The translations under genes and the position numbers were made by a program. A stretch of DNA of 64,000 nucleotides from Siphonodentalium dalli (taxonomy: Eukaryota > Mollusca > Scaphopoda > Gadilida > Siphonodentaliidae), in NCBI GenBank assembly GCA_032622095.1, contig CP136066.1, positions 103,497,319-103,561,318 of the forward strand. The letters run 5' to 3'. The notes beneath the pieces are model-generated. The model was not told where the DNA came from. It saw nothing but the letters and a program-made list of their open reading frames with translations, and did not search any database. This document shows positions 1 to 8,972 of this stretch, piece by piece; within the stretch, counting starts at the first letter, position 1; the number at the start of each line of letters is the position of its first letter.

Positions 1-249
1 CTTTTCTTCAAAACGATTTTTAAGAACAGACAGAATTATTGCATCAGTTGTAATCAAATTGAATTTACACGAATCCCCTGTAACATTGTATGTTTCTGAA
101 GGTGTTATCAGTTCGACTAATGCAACTTCCCATTTTTCTTTATCAATTTGAATTGGTTTTGGTAATTGTACAGTAAAACAACATTGAGAATTGTTTGGAT
201 ACATCACCATTGAACTGTCGCTCGGAATTGTAATGTAGAAAGGATTCAT
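1..249 (-). CDS. Polinton-associated conserved protein, N-terminal part (runs off the left edge)
   Basis: The minus-strand frame opens with ATG at 249 and stays open to the window edge, giving 83 residues. It starts MNPFYITIPSDSSMVMYPNN, followed by a Q-L-P-x-P-I motif and W-E-V-A-L-V-E. From memory, this FYxTLPSNSS...W-E-V-x-L opening recurs in invertebrate Polintons, in a protein whose function I cannot name with certainty; a structural or virion role is inferred from position only. The ATG overlaps the stop of the preceding small membrane-protein gene in an ATGA arrangement, so the two are probably co-expressed. The major capsid gene expected in a complete element would lie further left, outside the window. 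Confidence 0.6.
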   Translation of the reverse strand, partial: MNPFYITIPSDSSMVMYPNNSQCCFTVQLPKPIQIDKEKWEVALVELITPSETYNVTGDSCKFNLITTDAIILSVLKNRFEEK

Positions 250-509
250 ACTTTCAAAATTTCTGTCGACTGATTTTTCAAATATTTCAAACGCGGTGTT
301 GGTAAAATGTATCCCAAAGAACTACTGAGTAAAATTAACCACAGTTCGTTATTTTCACTTTGTAAACTTAAATGAACAATTGCTGTAGCGATTATACCAA
401 CAATTATAATAATTTGTGTAAAATATGTTACTTGATTTTTTGCAATTTTTTCTCCACAGATTTGAAATTGTGATGGAGCATCCAGATCAACTGAACCATG
501 TTGAGCCAT
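246..509 (-). CDS. Small two-helix membrane protein of the Polinton
   Basis: This is an 87-residue ORF. The frame is open upstream, but the ATG at 509 (MAQHGS...) is the natural start because it lies just 10 nt after the integrase stop. Residues about 30-50 form a strong hydrophobic helix rich in Ile, Val and Ala. Residues about 56-69 form a second hydrophobic stretch ending in Pro, followed by a basic tail. The N-terminal 29 residues are polar with one Cys. Small hydrophobic proteins beside the integrase are common in Polintons and adintoviruses, but their role is not established. The stop overlaps the next ATG. No specific family is recognised. Confidence 0.6.
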   Translation of the reverse strand: MAQHGSVDLDAPSQFQICGEKIAKNQVTYFTQIIIIVGIIATAIVHLSLQSENNELWLILLSSSLGYILPTPRLKYLKNQSTEILKV

Positions 510-519
510 GTTAAAAGTT

Positions 520-1615
520 TTATACCAAATTTGTGGCAGGAATCCAACTGTCAAATTTTTTAGGATAACCAGCCCAATGAACTTTAATTTCTCTAACTGA
601 TTTACCAGCAACTTTTCTTGAACGTTTACCAACAACTGATTCAATTTCGTAAACTTTATTATCTTTTATATGTTGAATTTCTTTACCATAAAATGATCCT
701 GCGATTATTTCACCATCTAAATCTACTAATTTGTAAGTTAATGGTGTACTTTTACAAACTCTACTAATTTTGAAAATTTCTTTTGTCCAATTTGGAAGAT
801 ATCCTTTATCAAAAGTTCTCTTTGTTTTATTTATTCTAACAAAATCTCCAACTTTCAAGATCTTATCTTTTTTCGTTTTTAACTTTCCATAAAGATTTCT
901 GGAAACTTCAATTTCATTTTCTCGAGTTACTAAAACTGGTGCCATCTTAATACTTCTATGAAAACTTTTGTTGTAAGAATTCACAAAATCGTGCAAAACA
1001 TCATTGTATTTCAAAGTTTGATTATGTGTAAAATATTTCCACATCTTTGTTTTCAATGTCCGTTGAAAACGTTCAACTATACTTGCTTTTGTCTCTGGAT
1101 TCTCTGTTGTGAAAAAATGAATTTTCTTAGATTTCAAAAATTGTAAAAATAATTTATTTTTGAATTCTGAACCTTTGTCAGATTGAAATGAAACTGGTTT
1201 TCGTTTTGATGATTTGAGAATTTTCTGAAATGTTTTAACTAAAGTTTTTACCAGTTTTATCTTTAATTTTTTCAACCCATGCAAATTTTGAGAACACACC
1301 AATAACACAAAGTAAATATCTGTAATTGTCATTGTGCTTTTGCAAAGTTTGCAAATCTGCCAAATCAGCTTGCCACTGAATATCAATTCCTGCAACAATA
1401 GTTTTACGTCTGCGAAATTTCCGAACAATTGGTTTGTGCAAAGTAAATGTTTTTTGCCATTGTAACCATTTTTTAACATCGGAAAGTTTAATTTTGTTAT
1501 TTGTTTCTTTCGCATTTTTAAAAAGTTGATTTGCTCCACTGAAACCACCAACTTCTTTTGGATTGTAGTAAATTTCAGTTAGAAGTTTGTCAAATTTTAT
1601 GTAAGTGGGGACCAT
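520..1615 (-). pseudogene. Polinton DDE integrase with chromodomain, broken by one frameshift
   Basis: This is a retrovirus-type integrase that would insert the element. The 5' part runs from ATG 1615 to 1235 and holds the family block YYNPKEVGGFSG, the linker TLHKPIVRKFRRR and the first catalytic Asp in QADLADLQ (residue 84). The 3' part, in another frame, runs to the stop at 520. It holds the second Asp in QSDKGSEF, the catalytic Glu in ASIVERFQRT, and a C-terminal chromodomain (VHWAGYPKKFDSWIP). The frames meet at a five-base homopolymer at 1245-1249 (A5 on the coding strand), so one inserted base explains the break. It could be real decay or a homopolymer sequencing error. The start lies inside the end of the upstream gene (19-bp overlap). 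The family assignment is secure. Confidence 0.9.
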
Positions 1616-2316
1616 TCTTTCAAAATAGATTTTCTGGTTTTAGGAAAACTTTGAGGTGTGAAAATATCAACTGAACGTTTTCTTGACTTGCCACTGCTAG
1701 GAGTTGCATGAGGTGTATGAAACTCATCACCAGTGTGACCTTTTAAATGTCTTTGTATCCACAACCATCGATTCCTGTTACCTACATAAACTTGTGGTAC
1801 ATTAAGTTCCCCCAATCCACGTAGGAATGTTTCATAACCAACTGGGTCAAAACCTTTTCGGTGACGAACAACATCGTTTATCAAATCAATTATATTTGAT
1901 CCAGTAACTGTTTCTGTTCCATAAATTAATTGTCCACGATCATCCCATCTAAGTTTAGGATTAGTTGACAACAATGTTAAAATTTGTTGTGCTTTACCAC
2001 GAAGTTTAGATGGAACACTTTCCAATATATGTTCACTCATGTTCCCCAAGTTTTCAGATAACTTTTGTTCAGGTAAACTGAATTTTGAATTTAAAGATTT
2101 TTGTGAAGTTTTCAATTTGTACAAATTTTCTCCAAATAACTGTGACTTTTCTGATTCAGAAATATTTTTATCATAAACTGATTTCAATTCTTTGTAAGAA
2201 TCTGAAACATTTGAAATTGCAGGATCAGGAGGTAATTGAGGTTTATTCATTTCTGACATTTCCCATTGTTTGAAATCTTCCAACATTCTGAATGGTACAA
2301 TAACCATTTTCTTCAT
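1597..2316 (-). CDS. Conserved Polinton protein of unknown function
   Basis: This is an intact 239-residue ORF from ATG 2316. It opens with a KKMVIVPFRML block, has a Glu/Lys/Ser-rich middle that may form helices, and then a conserved core at residues about 100-175 with LRGKAQQILTLL, W-D-D-R-G-Q-L, T-G-S-N-I-I-D-L-I-N-D, R-K-G-F-D-P-V-G and N-V-P. I know this GSNIxDLINDxxRxRKGFxPVG signature from invertebrate Polinton/adintovirus genomes, where it is usually left as a hypothetical protein. The basic tail (SGKSRKRS) may be a nuclear signal. Its end overlaps the integrase start. A virion or assembly role is possible but not shown. Confidence 0.75.
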   Translation of the reverse strand: MKKMVIVPFRMLEDFKQWEMSEMNKPQLPPDPAISNVSDSYKELKSVYDKNISESEKSQLFGENLYKLKTSQKSLNSKFSLPEQKLSENLGNMSEHILESVPSKLRGKAQQILTLLSTNPKLRWDDRGQLIYGTETVTGSNIIDLINDVVRHRKGFDPVGYETFLRGLGELNVPQVYVGNRNRWLWIQRHLKGHTGDEFHTPHATPSSGKSRKRSVDIFTPQSFPKTRKSILKEWSPLT

Positions 2317-2336
2317 ATTTATTTGAGATTTAGTTT

Positions 2337-2699
2337 TTACAAAATATTTTTAACAACTGCACCTAATGTTTTGCGAATCAATGGAGCAAGAAATAATAAT
2401 GGTAAAAAGCCACCTTTTTGATTCAAAATTTTCTTCTTTTGTTGCAAAGGTTTGTTCTTGTCTGCAAGATATCTGATATGTTTACGCTTCGAATGTAACT
2501 TGCGGTTCTGAGCTTCATTCAGTTTTACATTACGTTTTAAAAGATTTTGACAACATTCTGAAATGCAATCCATCACTTGTTTCGGAGCATCGTTGATCAT
2601 TTTCTTTTTATATGCAGATGGAACTTTACTCATTGCAACAATCAACTCCCCATATTTGTTTATCAGCGGTACTTTCCGGCTCTTAGTTTTTGAAGGCAT
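2337..2699 (-). CDS. Small basic protein with hydrophobic C-terminus (adenovirus pX/core-like, tentative)
   Basis: This 120-residue ORF is read from ATG 2699; the frame reaches back only two codons to a GTG. It is very rich in Lys and Arg (RKLHSKRKHIRYL, QQKKKILNQK) and then changes abruptly to a Gly-Gly hydrophobic tail starting QKGGFLPLLFLAPLI. A basic segment joined at a GG site to a short hydrophobic or amphipathic segment is typical of proteins described as pX-like in Polintons and adintoviruses, where the GG may be cut by the viral protease. That role is an inference from layout. It sits 20 nt upstream of the conserved Polinton gene, and the next ORF upstream has a similar opening. Confidence 0.6.
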   Translation of the reverse strand: MPSKTKSRKVPLINKYGELIVAMSKVPSAYKKKMINDAPKQVMDCISECCQNLLKRNVKLNEAQNRKLHSKRKHIRYLADKNKPLQQKKKILNQKGGFLPLLFLAPLIRKTLGAVVKNIL

Positions 2700-2755
2700 C
2701 TTCACAGTCTAAGTAGTTGTCTCAAAATGAGCAGAAAAATTATATGTTTCATCTT

Positions 2756-3172
2756 TTATCTTTTCTGATTGAACCATTCTAAAGCTTCGAATGCCGATTT
2801 CGATGCATCAGACAACGGCATAAATTTAGAAAATTCAAGATCAATAACTGGTTTTTTTTGTAACGGTTGATGTTGAGGGTTCTGCTGAGAAGGTATAGGT
2901 GTAAATTTAGAATGTTGATTTTGTTGAGTTTGCATCGGTGTATACTTTGAATGATTTAGAGAAAGTTTTGTTTTACGTTTAGATTCTTTTTGACTACCCC
3001 TTTGTTGTGTTTGCATCAGTGTAATCTTTGAACGTTTTGGAGAAACCTTTGATTTACTTTTAGATTGTCTACCAGTTTGTTCAAATGAATTTTTCAAAAG
3101 ACTTCTAATTAAAACTCCTCCAAGGAACCCACTACCCCCTCGTTGTAAAATTAATTTGCGTTTTGTTTCCAT
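2756..3172 (-). CDS. Small basic Gln/Ser-rich Polinton protein, second core-like peptide
   Basis: This is an intact 138-residue ORF from ATG 3172. Residues 1-26 read METKRKLILQRGGSGFLGG and then IRSLL. This matches the Lys/Gln-GG-phenylalanine-leucine junction of the neighbouring 120-residue protein, but here it is at the N-terminus. The middle (residues 35-105) is basic and low in complexity, with repeated K-x-T-x-M-Q-T-Q-Q / K-Y-T-P-M-Q-T-Q-Q / K-F-T-P-I-P-S-Q-Q motifs (about 15-20 residue period). The end (FSKFMPLSDASKSAFEALEWF) is more ordered. A nucleic-acid-binding virion component is the likely role by composition. No homologue is recognised with certainty. Confidence 0.55.
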   Translation of the reverse strand: METKRKLILQRGGSGFLGGVLIRSLLKNSFEQTGRQSKSKSKVSPKRSKITLMQTQQRGSQKESKRKTKLSLNHSKYTPMQTQQNQHSKFTPIPSQQNPQHQPLQKKPVIDLEFSKFMPLSDASKSAFEALEWFNQKR

Positions 3173-3342
3173 ATCAGTTGATCGATCAGAGATTTTTTTA
3201 AGAACGTTTTATTTCTCTGAAAAAACTTTTTTGTCTGTGATGGTAATTTCCAATCATTTTCAAGAAATAATTCAGCTGCAAAAGTGAAGAAATTTATAAT
3301 TTGTGACAGTTCATCATGACTAAACATCTCGGTGGACGACAT
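3151..3342 (-). CDS. Small ORF in the Polinton operon, unknown
   Basis: This 63-residue ORF from ATG 3342 starts 35 nt after the stop of the packaging ATPase and overlaps the following gene by 22 bp, as its neighbours do. The sequence is acidic and aromatic in the first half (LSQIINFFTFAAELFLEND) and basic in the second. No motif is recognised. Tight packing between two real genes is the main support. Confidence 0.45.
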   Translation of the reverse strand: MSSTEMFSHDELSQIINFFTFAAELFLENDWKLPSQTKKFFQRNKTFLKKSLIDQLIWKQNAN

Positions 3343-3377
3343 GGTTCTAAAATGAAAAAAAGTAACAACAACTGAAT

Positions 3378-4028
3378 TTATACTTTTGAATAAATGACAG
3401 GACCTCGGTCATTAGCTGTCAACCATTTATGGAAAATATCAGTTCTAATTCGCAAATAATTTTCTGTTCTAGGATGAAAATCTACTAAAATATATCCATG
3501 ATTTATTGAAGTTGCATCTTCGTATGCTTGTTTCAAATGATTGGTTTGCATTTGATGAGCCAAAACTTTTATTTGATTTTTATCTCGAACGCTTTGAAAT
3601 AAAACCATGTAGTGTGCATTCAAACTTATAGTTCTGCTACTTTTTGATTTTTGGAACATGTTTTGAGTAATGTAAATTATTGAAGCATTTCGATGATGAC
3701 CTTTTCTAGTAAACCAAAGCATTATTTTGTCTTCATCTTGTTCCCCCATCATGTCATCGAAAACAACAAGATGAGGAAATGATTTATCTGATACAATTTC
3801 CTCATCATCGTCTGGAATGCCATCGATAAACTCAACGTTATCAATTTCTTTTATACGATTGTATGTGTCTTGCCATTCTTTGTAACACCAAACTATTTTC
3901 TTTGGTGGTGTTTGGAATAAATCGTGTTTAAATTCGATAACTTTTTTAACAAATTCTGTTTTACCTGATCCACTAGGTCCGCTGATAAAGAAATTACACG
4001 GATGTTGGAAAAGTAAAGATTCTTCCAT
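3378..4028 (-). CDS. FtsK/HerA-type DNA packaging ATPase
   Basis: This is an intact 216-residue ORF from ATG 4028. It is a P-loop ATPase of the FtsK/HerA type that Polintons and related viruses use to pump the genome into capsids. Walker A is GPSGSGKT at residues 17-24. Walker B is LVVFDD at residues 87-92, with two acidic residues at its end. The TQN at 121-123 fits the polar sensor position. The C-terminal half carries the family block NAHYMVLFQSVRD. Length is normal for the family. With no breaks in this ORF while polymerase and integrase are broken, the element is probably young. The gene sits between a small unknown ORF pair and the core-like proteins. Confidence 0.92.
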   Translation of the reverse strand: MEESLLFQHPCNFFISGPSGSGKTEFVKKVIEFKHDLFQTPPKKIVWCYKEWQDTYNRIKEIDNVEFIDGIPDDDEEIVSDKSFPHLVVFDDMMGEQDEDKIMLWFTRKGHHRNASIIYITQNMFQKSKSSRTISLNAHYMVLFQSVRDKNQIKVLAHQMQTNHLKQAYEDATSINHGYILVDFHPRTENYLRIRTDIFHKWLTANDRGPVIYSKV

Positions 4029-4077
4029 GTTGTCACTTTGATGCCTAATCAGAGAGTGAACTTAACGACGTGTGAAT

Positions 4078-4482
4078 TTAGTTTTTAAAGAGAAAGCTGT
4101 AAATATTTCCATACATTTCAATAATCCAATTATTACAGTCTTCTATTCTTCTGTTTGTTCTGTAAATAAAAAAATCATCCCCTATAATGTTTTGAATTTT
4201 TGCATATGTTGACATTTTTTTTGTTAACAAATACCCATAGATCCTAGGAACTGATTTAAAGGTTCCACTAGCAAGAGGATAATGATCTTCATACTTTGTA
4301 TAATGAATATAGTCATGTTCATCAAAAGTTTCTAAATCTGAATGGTGTTGATCAAAAATAAGATATTCTTTCAATGAGAAAAAATGTTTTGAATTTAATA
4401 AATGATTTAATATAGTTTTGAGAGAAATGAGAAAATATACTTGTCTCAAGATAGTCCAATCTCTGTAAACATTCGTCGACAT
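4078..4482 (-). CDS. Unknown Polinton ORF, 134 residues
   Basis: This frame is open from a non-ATG codon at 4518; the first ATG is at 4482 (MSTNVYRDW...). The protein is aromatic and His/Tyr-rich (DEHDYIHYTKYEDHYPL) with a hydrophobic end. I see no known motif. It overlaps the neighbouring ORF at 4352-4627 by about 130 bp in another frame. The overlap may be a true viral overlap, or both may be halves of one gene split by a frameshift. Neither half is recognised, so this cannot be settled here. Confidence 0.4.
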   Translation of the reverse strand: MSTNVYRDWTILRQVYFLISLKTILNHLLNSKHFFSLKEYLIFDQHHSDLETFDEHDYIHYTKYEDHYPLASGTFKSVPRIYGYLLTKKMSTYAKIQNIIGDDFFIYRTNRRIEDCNNWIIEMYGNIYSFLFKN

Positions 4483-4627
4483 CACAGCATCGTAGTATTG
4501 CTTTCTTTTCTCTTTCAAACCAGACTTCTTGTAATTCCTTCTTTATCTCTGGAATAAGTGTTGACTGTGCCACCAAATATCCATAAATCTTCTCAGCAAT
4601 TTCTGGAGGTACTACTCCTGTCAACAT
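4352..4627 (-). CDS. Unknown small ORF directly after the polymerase
   Basis: This 91-residue ORF starts at ATG 4627, 16 nt after the polymerase stop at 4644. The frame is open to 4735 but has no earlier ATG. It opens MLTGVVPPEIAEKIYGYLV, which loosely resembles an F-box start (L-P-x-E-I-x-x-K-I-x-x-Y-L); that is weak evidence. It continues with a charged helix (EIKKELQEVWFEREKKAI) and a Cys-Cys pair. It may be one gene with the overlapping ORF at 4078-4482 if a frameshift is present. Confidence 0.4.
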   Translation of the reverse strand: MLTGVVPPEIAEKIYGYLVAQSTLIPEIKKELQEVWFEREKKAILRCCDVDECLQRLDYLETSIFSHFSQNYIKSFIKFKTFFLIERISYF

Positions 4628-4643
4628 CTTGACATGAAATGAC

Positions 4644-7600
4644 TCAACATCTCCATCCGTATGGATATGTGTGAATACAATTGACGAGTTTTCGTTTTGT
4701 GTACACCGATCTGAAAGTTTTGGTTTGACACTCACTAATTAGTTGATGGTTCTTTTGTCTTTTAATTCTGGAAGGATACTCAACAACAGTTTTGAAATTT
4801 TCACGATCATTAACACATTGTACCATTGTTTCAAAATTAACTTTTTGACTTGTGCTGTAATCAAGAGTGTTACCTTTTACCTTACATTTGGTGTATCTTC
4901 TCCCATCTTTGATGTATTCATATCCGTAGTTCTTTGGCCCAAGTCCAACAAATTTGACAATCTTTGCATCTGGATGTTCGTCGCTCCATTTCCCCAATCT
5001 TCCTTCGATAGTTTTGATGTTCTTCTTTGATGGATCACTGACATACATACAGCTGTCTGTATCAAAATACAGCACTCTATCTCCAAGTTTTTTTAAAACT
5101 TTATACAATTGTAATCTTGCATACGCTGTAACAAAAGAAGCAACAACAACATTTGCTGAATGATGAGGTTCAATATTATCTAAAATATCAACATAATTTA
5201 CCAGAATGAATTTGTCACCATCAAGAAGTGTAACATTTTGAACAATTATATTGTTACTAGTAAGCAATTCAAAATAACGTGATGGTTTATCCACATACTC
5301 TGTTTTTGACATAAGATTTCTTTGTGCATTCTTACCCCATATACAATTAATCATAATTTTAGATATTTGGCGTTTTCCTGGATTCTTCTCGATGTTCTCC
5401 AATTTTATACCCTCAGCTGCATAATAATCCTGTACAAACTTTTGCTTCTGTTCTTCTGTCTCAACACCAAATGGATAACCACTACATTCCTGTTTGATCT
5501 TTAGATGTTTGTCGATATAGGATTTGTATATTTCATCTGTCCAATCTGTCCAATGCCAAATTTGGTACACATCAAGTATTTTGTAGCCAACATCCATTGC
5601 TTTGAATAATTCTGGCGTGGTCCACACTCCGGTTATAGCTCGATCTTCTTCTGAATGGTTACATGCCTCGTTCTCATTGATGGCACAAGTGTTGCACAGA
5701 GTAAAAACCATTTTCTTGTTACAATGAATCGGTAGAACTGGAATATACAATTTCGATGGTGGTAAAATTGTACATTTAACAAGCCCCGCATAGTCTCTAA
5801 TGTGTTCTTGATCGATCTGCTCTTGGCTCAAAATTTCTGGATGTCCAACAGGGTAGAATTTATATTTGTTGCAAAATGGATACAACGAACACACATCGAT
5901 GAACTTGATTTCTTTTGTGGAATCTTGATCAATTTCCTCGTACAATTTGATGGCATTTGTACGTCCACCAAACAATGCTTCTCTTGGCAAAATGGGGTCT
6001 CGATGTTTGTAGAAAGATTCCATTTGTTGTTTGAATTTCACATCCGATTTCATTCTTTCGTCGATCTGATGCTCCCAAATTGATTCAACTCTGTAACCAA
6101 GACTTTCCAGTTCATCTTTCTTCTGTTGAGTTCTTGTATATAATTCTTCCATGGTGAGCATCGTATAGGGATTCTTGTATTGTCTGTTGTTGTAACATTT
6201 TGGACATCCATGAAACAGACATCCATTCATCTCAAAAACTGTTCTTGTGGCTTCCTCATATCCATCGACGTAGTGTCCACCAATCTTGATTTCTCCTCCA
6301 TTCAAAGCATGCTTGATTGTTATCATACGTGACAATGATATATGTTGAAGCCAACGTATCGCTTTCATGGAATAGTTTTTAGCACATGGGTATCCACCAT
6401 CTGGAATGATTCCAATTGTTTTCTCTGGCATTGAATTCTTCCTCCATGCCAAATTGCAAACTTGCGCCAATGTTATTGACTCAATGAACGGGTCAATCTG
6501 TTCTGTTTCCAATATGTATTTCCTGAATTTTCCACATCCACGGCGAAGAATATCCACGTCTGATTTGCAGTACTTCTCCATCTCTTCTTGGAAGTTGAAT
6601 ATCACGTAATTTTTTATTTTCTCATTGTACCATTCAAAGAATTTCTCTCGATTTTCCACGCTCATCATGTCTGGTTTGTAGTAATCAGAAGCCAAGTAAT
6701 GTCCAATGTAATTTTGAAACTTTGGTGAATTCGCCCAATGTGGAAAGTGTCCTTTCGCCATCTCATTCAGCTGAAAAGTTTGTGGAAACTTTGAAAGCGG
6801 CATCATCAGAAAACTCAGAGAATCAATAACTTTCACGCTGTTGCATTTTAAACTGAGAATCTTGTTTCCATTCATGATCAGTTCTGGTTTATGAATTCCA
6901 CTTTGTATGAGTGCTTGAAGTAGAAACTGTGCATCGTATCACTGAGCATTATGTGCTATTGCAACACATCCTTTGTGATCTTGGTGGAATAACCAGTTTG
7001 TGAAGTCTGTTAAAACGTTGTCACCCTTGAATACAAATTCTCTGGAATCCGGTCCGCATGTTTCACATTTTTCTTCGATTGGTTTGCACATGCAATCTCC
7101 ACAAGCGGTATGTGCAACACAGAAGTTTGGAATATGAACACCTGTGTCTTGTCTGCATTCAAAGTCAAAGAATACATATGGAATCTTTGCAGGTTTCTTT
7201 TCCGGTGATTCATATTTTGGAATGTAGCACCTGTGATCTGCTTCAACGATTTCTTTGCAATGTTTGCATTTCTTCAACCCCGCACATATATGTCTGCTTG
7301 ATTTATTGATGAGAATTTCTTCATCACAATTGTTGCATAGTTGAACCAAATCACATATTTTTCTTTTCTGTTTTCCTTCCGTCTTCAAATGGTTGTCGAA
7401 ACAAGATTTACTTCTGAATGATCGTCGACACGTTCTACACTTCACCCAATTTGTGAAATTACACTGTGTCAATGACCAGCATGCACAAACAAATCTGCAT
7501 CGATGATCGCCACGCATATGGAATCCAATGTCACAGAATTCGCAGTAGTAGCTGGTGCCTAGAAATCCTTTGATTGATGTTATGGTGTCGAAGTGATTGT

Positions 7601-8672
7601 TGTTGTAGTAGATGTGTACACATTTGCTCTCCAAACACATTTCTGCAGGTTCAAATAGAAATCCAGCGCCAGCAAATTCATTGTGAATTTTCACAACATA
7701 TTCTGGATACAATATTTCTTGAATCTTGTGGAACTCATTGATACTGCAAACTGTATCGTGTGGAATGCCAGCACGGTTGAGTAGATTTTTTGCTGCATCT
7801 GTTTGTGCTGTGTATATTGATTGTCTTATTCTTTTCCATATCTTTGACCAGCACGCAGATCCATCACTATCTGCCTTACACATTCCGACGACAATAGATC
7901 TTGCCATACACATAACATCATCAGCATTTTCAATCCGGACAATACTTCTTTTTACTTTTGTCAGCTTGTTCTTGTCTGCAAATGGTCCATAATGTAGTGA
8001 GTGTCGTGTACCACCTTCCGGAATATCTGTAACGAAGATTTCGAAATTGAGTGCACCGTCATGAATTGTAAAGGCTGCATTTGATTGAACCACATTTTGA
8101 ATATTATCCATGAGTGTCCCACCATTCAATTCACTGGCTTTTGTGAATGGAATGAAAATGCTCATATCAAGTCCTGGATGATTTATCGTAACTCTGATTC
8201 TTGTCTTCTCATTTGCTGAACATTTCTGTTTCAATTCTTCTGTCAACTTCTCAAATATCTCTGGAATGTTTTCGATTGGATCTGTAAATTTCTCGAATTT
8301 CACACCAAAATGTCGTGATGCTGATTTAAATTTTCTGGAAAATTTCTCCTAGTTCAGCTCCATTTTGAAATATTTTGTTGGATTGAACACAACACGCTCT
8401 CTAGCCAGACTTCTCTTTCTCTTCCCACCAATTTTTCTATTCTGTCTTCGACCGCGTCCAATCTGCCCATCACTAGAACTTTCTGCCCTATCAGTTTCCA
8501 TATCGCTCTCTTCACTTTCTGCCTCATCAGTTTCCATATCGCTCTCTTCACTTTCTACCTCATCAGTTTCCATATCGCTCTCTTCAATAACTGCAGGCCT
8601 TGGTCTTTTTCTAACAATATCTTCTTCGCTGGCGGCGTCGTCTGAAACAGGTCTTTTAATTCTCTTAAACAT
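4644..8672 (-). pseudogene. Protein-primed family B DNA polymerase of the Polinton, with two in-frame stops
   Basis: This polymerase would copy the element. A single frame from ATG 8672 to the stop at 4644 (about 1,340 codons) is interrupted by TAG at 8349-8351 and TGA at 6939-6941. The N-terminus holds a basic patch (RKRPRP) and three 12-residue acidic repeats (E-E-S-D-M-E-T-D), encoded by about 36-bp DNA repeats at 8503-8585. A Cys/His-rich, zinc-binding-like region lies at about 7250-7560. Exo I is FDFE near 7155-7180. Exo II lies at 6930-6955, exactly where the TGA falls. Exo III (YCKSDVD) is near 6556-6576. Polymerase motif A (SLYP) is near 5875-5900, motif B (NCIWGK) near 5310-5360, motif C (YFDTDS) near 5051-5075, and the later K-N-Y motif near 4911-4940. 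Everything except the two stops looks conserved, so inactivation is recent or a read error. Confidence 0.93.
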
Positions 8673-8972
8673 TTTTGTCTTGAGTTTTGTCAGCAAAAAA
8701 TATTGCGACTGGCTTCTTCGGAGTTGAAGTGTAAAGTGTAGAATTACACCTGCTTTTATAGCTTTTATAGCATTCGCGATGAAAATGCTATAAAAGCAGA
8801 TGTAATTCTACACTTTACACTTCAACTCCGAAGAAGCCAGTCGCAATATTTTTTGCTGACAAAACTCAAGACAAAAATGTTTAAGAGAATTAAAAGACCT
8901 GTTTCAGACGACGCCGCCAGCGAAGAAGATATTGTTAGAAAAAGACCAAGGCCTGCAGTTATTGAAGAGAGC
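8577..8972. repeat. Near-perfect inverted repeat with a shared bidirectional promoter
   Basis: The arms 8577-8771 and about 8780-8972 are reverse complements, with one substitution and one extra 9-bp TTTTATAGC duplication in the left arm near a loop of about ten bases. The arms contain the 5' ends of two divergent genes: the polymerase (ATG 8672) and the zinc-knuckle gene (ATG 8877). Both therefore start with the same 32 residues. TATAAAAG boxes occur toward each gene about 90 bp from its ATG (two toward the polymerase, one toward the other gene). The near identity points to a recent inverted duplication, or to homogenisation. A Polinton terminal repeat in a head-to-head junction is an alternative reading. 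Confidence 0.9.

Noticed and set aside
8365-8727. 120-codon plus-strand frame opposite the polymerase N-terminus
   Set aside because: Ser/Leu-rich antisense of the acidic repeats; a shadow of the real gene.
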